From Bacteroidota bacterium (GTDB lineage: Bacteria > Bacteroidota > Bacteroidia > UBA7662 > CANHCV01), in the NCBI GenBank assembly GCA_947501265.1, contig CANMVY010000005.1:62001-126000 (forward strand): a stretch of 64,000 bases of DNA, given 5' to 3'. Below, piece after piece: positions 60,358-64,000 of the stretch; the first letter of the stretch is position 1, and each line of letters starts with the position of its first letter. The notes under the pieces were generated by a model. That model was not told where the DNA came from and made no database searches. It saw only the letters and a list, made by a program, of their open reading frames with translations. The translations under genes and the position numbers were made by a program.

Positions 60358-61337
60358 CCGATTTGGTCTTCGAGTTTTTTGAACGCTTTTTTAGCATTTC
60401 CCTCGTAAAGACTTTGATAAACGGCCTCCACAATGGGGGCCTTTATTGTTTTTTCAAGGCAAATTTGACGAATGGCTGGGGTGGCGAAATAACCTTCTGC
60501 TACCATGCCCAATTCTACTTTGGCGCTCGCCACGCTATACCCACGGCCGATCATGTTTCCGAATGTTCGATTTCTACTGTATTGGGAATAAGCCGTTACC
60601 AAAAGGTCGCCCAAATAAGCGGGTTCGTGCATTTTCCTTTTTACCTTGTAGATATTTTTGGTGATTCTTTTCATTTCTCCCACGGCCGAGGAAACCAAAA
60701 CGGCCTGAAAGTTATCGCCATATCCTAACCCTTTGGCAATGCCACAAGCTAGGGCGTAAATGTTTTTCAGTACTGCCGCGTATTCGGTGCCAATTAAATC
60801 TTCGGAAGTTTTGGTTTTGAGGTGCTTGCCGGCCAACATGCTGGCAAATTCTTGAGCAATTTCTTCACGGCCGGCAATGGTGAGGTAGCTCAGTCGCTCT
60901 TCGGCAACTTCTTCGGCGTGGCAAGGCCCGGCAATAACCAGCATTTGCGAGGGATCAACCGAATAATGATCGCCGAGGAACTCGGCCACAATTTGCTTGG
61001 TTTCAGGAATCATGCCCTTAATGGCCGATACGATAACTTTACTTTTGAAATCTTCCGGTGTGATGGATCGAAGCGATGAACGTAAAAAAGCGGCTGGAAC
61101 GGCAAGAATAATGAATTCTGCTCCTTCAAACGCAAGCTTAATATTGGTCGTAACCGTAAGCAGGGAAGGTGGGTAATGAACAGAGGAAAGGTATTTGGGA
61201 TTGAATCCCTCCTTTTGAATGCTTTCGGCTTGTTCGGAATCCCGAACCCACCAGGTAATCGGGAGCTGATTATCTGTAAGAAGTTTTGCCAGTGCACTGG
61301 CCCAACTACCTCCTCCAATGAGGGCTATTTTTTTCAC
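60354..61337 (-). CDS. gpsA: Glycerol-3-phosphate dehydrogenase [NAD(P)+]
   Basis: Reduces dihydroxyacetone phosphate to sn-glycerol-3-phosphate for phospholipid synthesis. It has 327 residues: Rossmann motif [51 protein letters not shown], catalytic Lys in [14 protein letters not shown], and [18 protein letters not shown]. Start is GTG at 61337, overlapping the adaptor stop (GTGA). It is thus translated together with an efflux adaptor, an unusual partner. Confidence 0.95.
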   Translation of the reverse strand: MKKIALIGGGSWASALAKLLTDNQLPITWWVRDSEQAESIQKEGFNPKYLSSVHYPPSLLTVTTNIKLAFEGAEFIILAVPAAFLRSSLRSITPEDFKSKVIVSAIKGMIPETKQIVAEFLGDHYSVDPSQMLVIAGPCHAEEVAEERLSYLTIAGREEIAQEFASMLAGKHLKTKTSEDLIGTEYAAVLKNIYALACGIAKGLGYGDNFQAVLVSSAVGEMKRITKNIYKVKRKMHEPAYLGDLLVTAYSQYSRNRTFGNMIGRGYSVASAKVELGMVAEGYFATPAIRQICLEKTIKAPIVEAVYQSLYEGNAKKAFKKLEDQIG

Positions 61338-62698
61338 TTTTTCTGGAAACTGTCGTACAACTTCGACTTCTCTACCACTTCCACTATTTCTTTGTCTTTC
61401 AGGTCTTTGGTGATGGTGCTCGTAGGAGCAATCACCACTTCATCGCCTTTTTTCAACCCCGATAGTATGGAAATGTAGGTGTCGTCTTGAATTCCCAAAG
61501 TTACAGGACGAATTTTAACCTTTCCTTTTTGGTGCACAAAAACAACTTCCTTTAGTTTTTCTTCTTCAATTTTTACTTCCTTGTCGCCATCTTGCTCGGC
61601 TTCTGCATTTCGTTCGGCCTCCATTTCGGTGATGAACTTGCCTTTGCTATCTTGGGTACGAATGGTAACCGATGCGATGGGTACGGTTACTTGTGCAAAC
61701 GCCTCATCGGTCTTGATTTCTACCGTCCCACTTAATCCGGGTCGGAAGGGGAGGGGATTTTTCTTCAAAAGATCGGCGTAAGATTCCCGAAGAATGAGGA
61801 CTTTCACGGGATAATTGGTGACTTGTTCGCTGATGTTGGTAACGGATTGGTTGGCAGAATTGGCAATTTCGGTTACTACACCTTTGAATTTTTTACCGGG
61901 GTAAGCATCTACTTCAACATCGGCAGTATCTCCCAATTGAACATTAACGATATCGTTTTCATTAACATCTACTTTCACCACCATGCGGTTTAAATTGGCA
62001 ATGCGAATCATTTCTGTTCCTGCCATTTGACTGGTTCCTACCACTTTTTCACCTACTTCAACATTCAACTGGGTAACAATTCCGGTAATGGGTGAGAAGA
62101 TATCGGTGCGACTCAAATTTTCTTGGGCTTCTTTCAATGTTGCTTCGGCCGAGTTTAAGGTGAAGCGGGCGCCTTCTACCGTTTGTTTTGCTGCTTCCAA
62201 TTCTTCCAAGGCGCCTTCGTATTGAGCTTTGGAGCCTTGGTATTCTGCTTCGGAAATAACGGATTCTTTGAAGAGGCGATCGCTGCGTTTGAAGGTAGCA
62301 TCGGTATTGCGGAAGGAAGCTTGTACTTGACCCAACCGTGCCTTGGATTGATTTAAAGCTGCTTTGCTGTTGTTAACGGCGGCACGTGCACGGTCCAAAT
62401 TGGCCAGGATAATTTTCGGATTGATTTGAATGAGCAATTGTCCTTTATGAACACTATCTCCAACACGAACGTTAACGGCGGTTATTTCTCCAGAAATTTC
62501 AGGAGCAATTTTTACTTCCAATTCAGGAACTACTTTTCCGTTGGCCAAAACGGTTTGAACGATGTTGCGAAGTTCCGCTTTTTCGACCGCCACTTTGGTA
62601 ATTTCTGGTTTACCTATTACTCCTGCTTTTTGCAGGGCAATGAGACCAACGACCAAACCAATGGCGGAGAAAAGAATAATTTTCGTGCGTTTTTTCAT
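61334..62698 (-). CDS. Periplasmic adaptor of an efflux pump (MacA/HlyD family)
   Basis: A 454-residue membrane-fusion protein: N-terminal membrane helix (IILFSAIGLVVGLIALQKAG), a lipoyl-like beta domain (EISGEITAVNVRVGDSVHKG and GIVTQLNVEVGEKVV), a coiled-coil hairpin (about 100-190, alanine-rich), beta-barrel and membrane-proximal domains. ATG at 62698. It links an inner-membrane transporter to TolC; TolC is the gene upstream, but no transporter gene follows, gpsA does. The orphan MacB-type permeases at 32413 and 39973 are possible partners. Confidence 0.92.
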   Translation of the reverse strand: MKKRTKIILFSAIGLVVGLIALQKAGVIGKPEITKVAVEKAELRNIVQTVLANGKVVPELEVKIAPEISGEITAVNVRVGDSVHKGQLLIQINPKIILANLDRARAAVNNSKAALNQSKARLGQVQASFRNTDATFKRSDRLFKESVISEAEYQGSKAQYEGALEELEAAKQTVEGARFTLNSAEATLKEAQENLSRTDIFSPITGIVTQLNVEVGEKVVGTSQMAGTEMIRIANLNRMVVKVDVNENDIVNVQLGDTADVEVDAYPGKKFKGVVTEIANSANQSVTNISEQVTNYPVKVLILRESYADLLKKNPLPFRPGLSGTVEIKTDEAFAQVTVPIASVTIRTQDSKGKFITEMEAERNAEAEQDGDKEVKIEEEKLKEVVFVHQKGKVKIRPVTLGIQDDTYISILSGLKKGDEVVIAPTSTITKDLKDKEIVEVVEKSKLYDSFQKK

Positions 62699-62706
62699 GG
62701 GAATGA

Positions 62707-64000
62707 TTAAAATTGGAGTGGTTTTCCTTGGTAGAATTCTAAAATCTTCAAACGCAGCCACAAGCGGTATTTGCTTTGCAGCAGGTTTGATTCGGCTGCG
62801 ATCAAATTATTTTTCAAATTCAGATAGTCAACCGTGTTCAACATCCCTTCCTGGAAGCGCTTGTCAGCATAGCCAAAGCTTTCTTTCTGAGCTTCCATGG
62901 CAGCAAGGTCGGCATCGTAATCTTTTTGGGCTGCTTGGTAATTGGTAACTGCTTGTGCAATATTCTGATACAAGTTGTTGTTCGTTTGTAGCTGGTTCAA
63001 CTTGGCTCGTTCCACATTTATTTTTGCTGAAGTAATCGAACGTTGAACGTTTCCTGCAGTGAACAAGGGGATGCTTAAATTGAAGCCTAAGCTCGATCCC
63101 AAGTTATCGGTGAACTGATTAGAGAAAGATTTTCCTTCGGTTGTGATGCGGGGAGAGAGGGTCATCACCGGAATTTGGCTTCCGAAAACGTATCCAATCG
63201 GTACGGTGTCAAATCCATTATTCACAAACGACTTAGCTGCACTGGAAAAAACGGTGCTGACAGATCCGAAGGCCGAAAGGGTTGGCAAAGCCGATGCTTT
63301 CGCCACGTTCAACAACTTTTCAGCGGCTTTCAATCGTTCCATTTCGCGTTTTACTTCGGGTTGAGTTTCTAAGGCATCTTTTACCACCTGATCGATGGAA
63401 AAAGCAGGTAGGGAGTTGGGTTGAATTCCAGCGGGGTACACAATGTCGAAACCTTCGTTGTGTGGCAATTGCATCAGTTGTTCGAGGGTGAGTTTCGAAA
63501 GGGTAAGGTTGTTTTCGGCACTTACCACATTCCGTTTTTCCTGCGCCAACTGCGCTTTCAGATTGAGGTAATTATCTTTGGAATTCGCTCCAGCATCTAC
63601 CAATTTTTTCATGCGCTCCGCTTGTTCGTTGGTGCGTAAGCTGCGTTCTTGCGCGATGCGCAATGCTTCTTTAGCAAAAACCACCGACAGGTAAGCATTG
63701 GTAACTTGAAGAGCGATGTTGTTTTGAATGGCTTTAAAATCCAGTTCAGATGCTTGAAGGTTCAGTTGCTCAGCTTGAATGTTGTTGCGAACTCTTCCAC
63801 CGGCATACAATATCCCCGATCCGGAAACAGAGGCATTGTTCGCTCGAATGGTGGTATTTTCGAAAGTATTGGTAAATGGATCAATGGATCGTCCGAAATT
63901 GAAGTTCTGACCAATGGATCCATTAACGGTTGGAAACTGTTGTTTTTTCGCAACTTGGGCCGACATTTTTTGCTGTTCTACGGAAAGTTCAGCTTGTTTG
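62707..64000 (-). CDS. TolC-family outer-membrane efflux protein, N-terminus cut by window edge
   Basis: The last 430 codons of a TolC-type channel. The long alternating helical parts of the periplasmic tunnel are visible (AKEALRIAQERSLRTNEQAE region; QAEQLNLQASELDFKAIQNN), with internal duplication as in TolC. The signal peptide and first helices lie off the right edge; the frame is open to base 64000. Eight bases separate it from the adaptor gene. The periplasmic tunnel spans to the outer membrane and exports substrates of the pump. Confidence 0.9.
   Translation of the reverse strand, partial: KQAELSVEQQKMSAQVAKKQQFPTVNGSIGQNFNFGRSIDPFTNTFENTTIRANNASVSGSGILYAGGRVRNNIQAEQLNLQASELDFKAIQNNIALQVTNAYLSVVFAKEALRIAQERSLRTNEQAERMKKLVDAGANSKDNYLNLKAQLAQEKRNVVSAENNLTLSKLTLEQLMQLPHNEGFDIVYPAGIQPNSLPAFSIDQVVKDALETQPEVKREMERLKAAEKLLNVAKASALPTLSAFGSVSTVFSSAAKSFVNNGFDTVPIGYVFGSQIPVMTLSPRITTEGKSFSNQFTDNLGSSLGFNLSIPLFTAGNVQRSITSAKINVERAKLNQLQTNNNLYQNIAQAVTNYQAAQKDYDADLAAMEAQKESFGYADKRFQEGMLNTVDYLNLKNNLIAAESNLLQSKYRLWLRLKILEFYQGKPLQF

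Noticed and set aside
1-64000. CRISPR arrays, insertion sequences, prophage or integron features
   Set aside because: No regularly spaced repeats, transposase motifs, terminal inverted repeats or integrase genes are present; both tRNAs lack flanking direct repeats of integrated elements.

Overview
The window is chromosomal DNA of a carotenoid-producing, Gram-negative member of the Bacteroidota, probably Flavobacteriales or a relative. The evidence is direct: an LpxC-FabZ fusion, a PorX orthologue with its phospho-acceptor Asp54, a very large secreted protein ending in a type IX secretion (T9SS) sorting domain, a GldL-like membrane protein, a DUF5723 outer-membrane-type protein, no evident Shine-Dalgarno sequences, and repeated Bacteroidota -7 promoter boxes (TAnnTTTG). 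Coding density is very high. There are two tRNAs, no rRNA, no insertion sequence and no CRISPR array, and no gene-free stretch exceeds 300 bases.

Layout. 1-5277 (minus): a tightly overlapping carotenoid operon in the order ECF sigma factor, crtI, crtB, an unknown exported protein, a fused CrtYc-CrtYd lycopene cyclase, and crtD (cut by the window edge). A 36-bp palindrome lies just upstream of its promoter. 5415-8434 (plus): GNAT-like protein, membrane protein, 6-pyruvoyl-tetrahydropterin synthase and GTP cyclohydrolase I. 8669-12826 (minus): a 1385-residue T9SS cargo built from a duplicated four-domain unit. 12907-20074 (minus): a long housekeeping run rsfS, ftsH, LUD protein, lpxH, secreted propeller-like protein, GT39-like membrane protein, pyrC. 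20181-23225 (plus): birA, tatD-like, tcdA-like, membrane protein. 23309-27852: a GH38-like glycosidase, a Rieske protein, a CAU-anticodon tRNA, a GldL-like protein and rnhA. 27919-33645 (plus): rlmI, a sugar dehydrogenase, two sister glycosyltransferases and a MacB/FtsX-type permease. 33708-42217: tRNA-Cys, DUF4340 protein, HTH regulator, DEAD-box helicase with a glycine-rich tail, DUF5723 operon, second orphan permease, kdsD. 42303-49239: recQ, mrp, then ald, tsaE and porX. 49294-55633 (plus): HD phosphohydrolase, lpxD, lpxC-fabZ, lpxA, an ABC ATPase and a third glycosyltransferase. 55710-64000: lytic transglycosylase, MFS exporter, cobalamin adenosyltransferase, grpE-dnaJ, and a TolC, adaptor, gpsA operon running in from the right edge.

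How the parts fit. Envelope building dominates: lipid A (lpxH, lpxD, lpxC-fabZ, lpxA), Kdo supply (kdsD), surface glycosylation, efflux and T9SS (PorX regulator plus a cargo). Carotenoid synthesis is a self-contained operon with its own sigma factor. tRNA t6A/ct6A modification (tsaE, tcdA) and protein quality control (ftsH, grpE, dnaJ) are also present.

Most notable signals: six genes carry an exact TAnnTTTG box ending only 3-5 nt before the start codon, which predicts leaderless mRNAs; the crt operon uses ATG, GTG, TTG and GTG at its successive overlapping starts and contains an uncharacterised exported protein; and a well-formed sigma-54 (-24/-12) promoter precedes grpE-dnaJ. I did not find a clearly new defence or mobile system. 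The candidates for something undescribed are the crt operon's unknown member with its operator, and the leaderless promoter class.
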